DNA of 12,843 nucleotides from Lachnospiraceae bacterium UBA1258 (lineage in GTDB: Bacteria > Bacillota > Clostridia > Lachnospirales > Lachnospiraceae), in contig DBVS01000026.1 in the NCBI GenBank assembly GCA_002308235.1, positions 699-13,541 of the forward strand. Reading direction: 5' to 3'. Below the pieces are notes generated by a model. That model was not told the DNA's origin. It made no database searches and saw only the letters and a program-made list of their open reading frames with translations. Positions 12,488-12,843 of this stretch are shown piece after piece; position 1 is the first letter of the stretch; every line of letters begins with the position of its first letter. Both the position numbers and the translations under genes were made by a program.

Positions 12488-12843
12488 ATGGCTAAAGCAG
12501 CTAAGGCTTCAAAGGCAGTTAAATACTACGGCACCGGCAGAAGAAAATCTTCTGTAGCCCGTGTTTATCTTGTACCCGGCAAGGGTAACATTACCATCAA
12601 CAAGAGAGGCATCGATGAGTACTTCGGTCTTGAGACCCTTAAGGTTATCGTTCGTCAGCCCCTTGTAGCAACCGAGAACGTTGACAAGTTCGACGTACTT
12701 GTTACCGTTAAGGGCGGCGGATTTACCGGTCAGGCAGGCGCTGTTCGTCACGGTATCGCTCGCGCGCTTCTTACCGTTGATGCTGACTACAGACCCGTTC
12801 TTAAGAAAGCAGGATTCTTGACCCGCGATCCTCGTATGAAGGA
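12488..12843 (+). CDS. rpsI: 30S ribosomal protein S9 (3' end missing)
   Basis: S9 lies in the head of the small subunit and its C-terminal tail reaches the P-site tRNA. About 118 residues are visible before the window ends; the final basic tail (usually ending KRR/SKR) is out of view. Recognisable parts are YYGTGRRKSSVARVYLVPGK, GNITINKRGIDEYFGLETL, VTVKGGGFTGQAGAVRHGIA and RPVLKKAGFLTRDPRMK. The short Lys/Ala-rich N-terminus (MAKAAKASKAVK) is a usual variable extension. AAAGGAG about 8 bases upstream gives the start. It follows rplM by 23 bases, the universal L13-S9 pair. Confidence 0.98.
   Translation, partial: MAKAAKASKAVKYYGTGRRKSSVARVYLVPGKGNITINKRGIDEYFGLETLKVIVRQPLVATENVDKFDVLVTVKGGGFTGQAGAVRHGIARALLTVDADYRPVLKKAGFLTRDPRMK

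Overview
The window is a stretch of bacterial chromosome carrying the 3' half of the large ribosomal-protein (spc/alpha) region and the start of the L13-S9 operon. Gene order is secY-adk-map-KOW-infA-rpmJ-rpsM-rpsK-rpsD-rpoA-rplQ, then ecfA1-ecfA2-ecfT-truA, and finally rplM-rpsI. This layout is typical of Firmicutes. The moderate GC, the KOW gene between map and infA, the four-cysteine zinc LID in adenylate kinase and an enlarged L17 point to Clostridia, probably Lachnospiraceae. The family assignment is inference from gene content and protein flavour, not from a search.

Region 1 (1-2743) holds the C-terminal part of SecY and then adk, map, a small KOW protein and infA. A hairpin followed by T residues separates secY from adk. 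The map gene is interrupted by a single in-frame TGA at codon 38. Everything downstream is intact, including all six metal ligands.

Region 2 (2744-6340) is the alpha operon. A good sigma-A type promoter lies ahead of rpmJ. It is followed by a 200-base rpmJ-rpsM spacer made of seven back-to-back hairpins, placed exactly where S4-controlled leaders sit in other bacteria. The rpsK-rpsD and rpoA-rplQ spacers also fold. A strong bidirectional terminator ends the operon after rplQ.

Region 3 (6341-10030) begins with a small single-span membrane protein on the minus strand. Divergent from it is the energising module of an ECF vitamin/metal transporter (two ATPases plus EcfT), followed closely by truA. 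The truA end carries a tandem 37-base duplication whose second copy is an intrinsic terminator.

Region 4 (10029-11783) contains sfsA on the plus strand and a convergent membrane acyltransferase on the minus strand. They separate truA from rplM, which are adjacent in many Firmicutes. The two genes end inside one shared palindrome.

Region 5 (11784-12843) has a divergent promoter region, a structured leader resembling an L13-type ribosomal leader, rplM, and rpsI running off the end. The window is mostly essential translation, secretion and transcription machinery. No mobile element, CRISPR array, tRNA or rRNA was seen. The main unusual points are the map TGA, the chain of leader structures, and a change in synonymous codon use near 2.4-3.1 kb.
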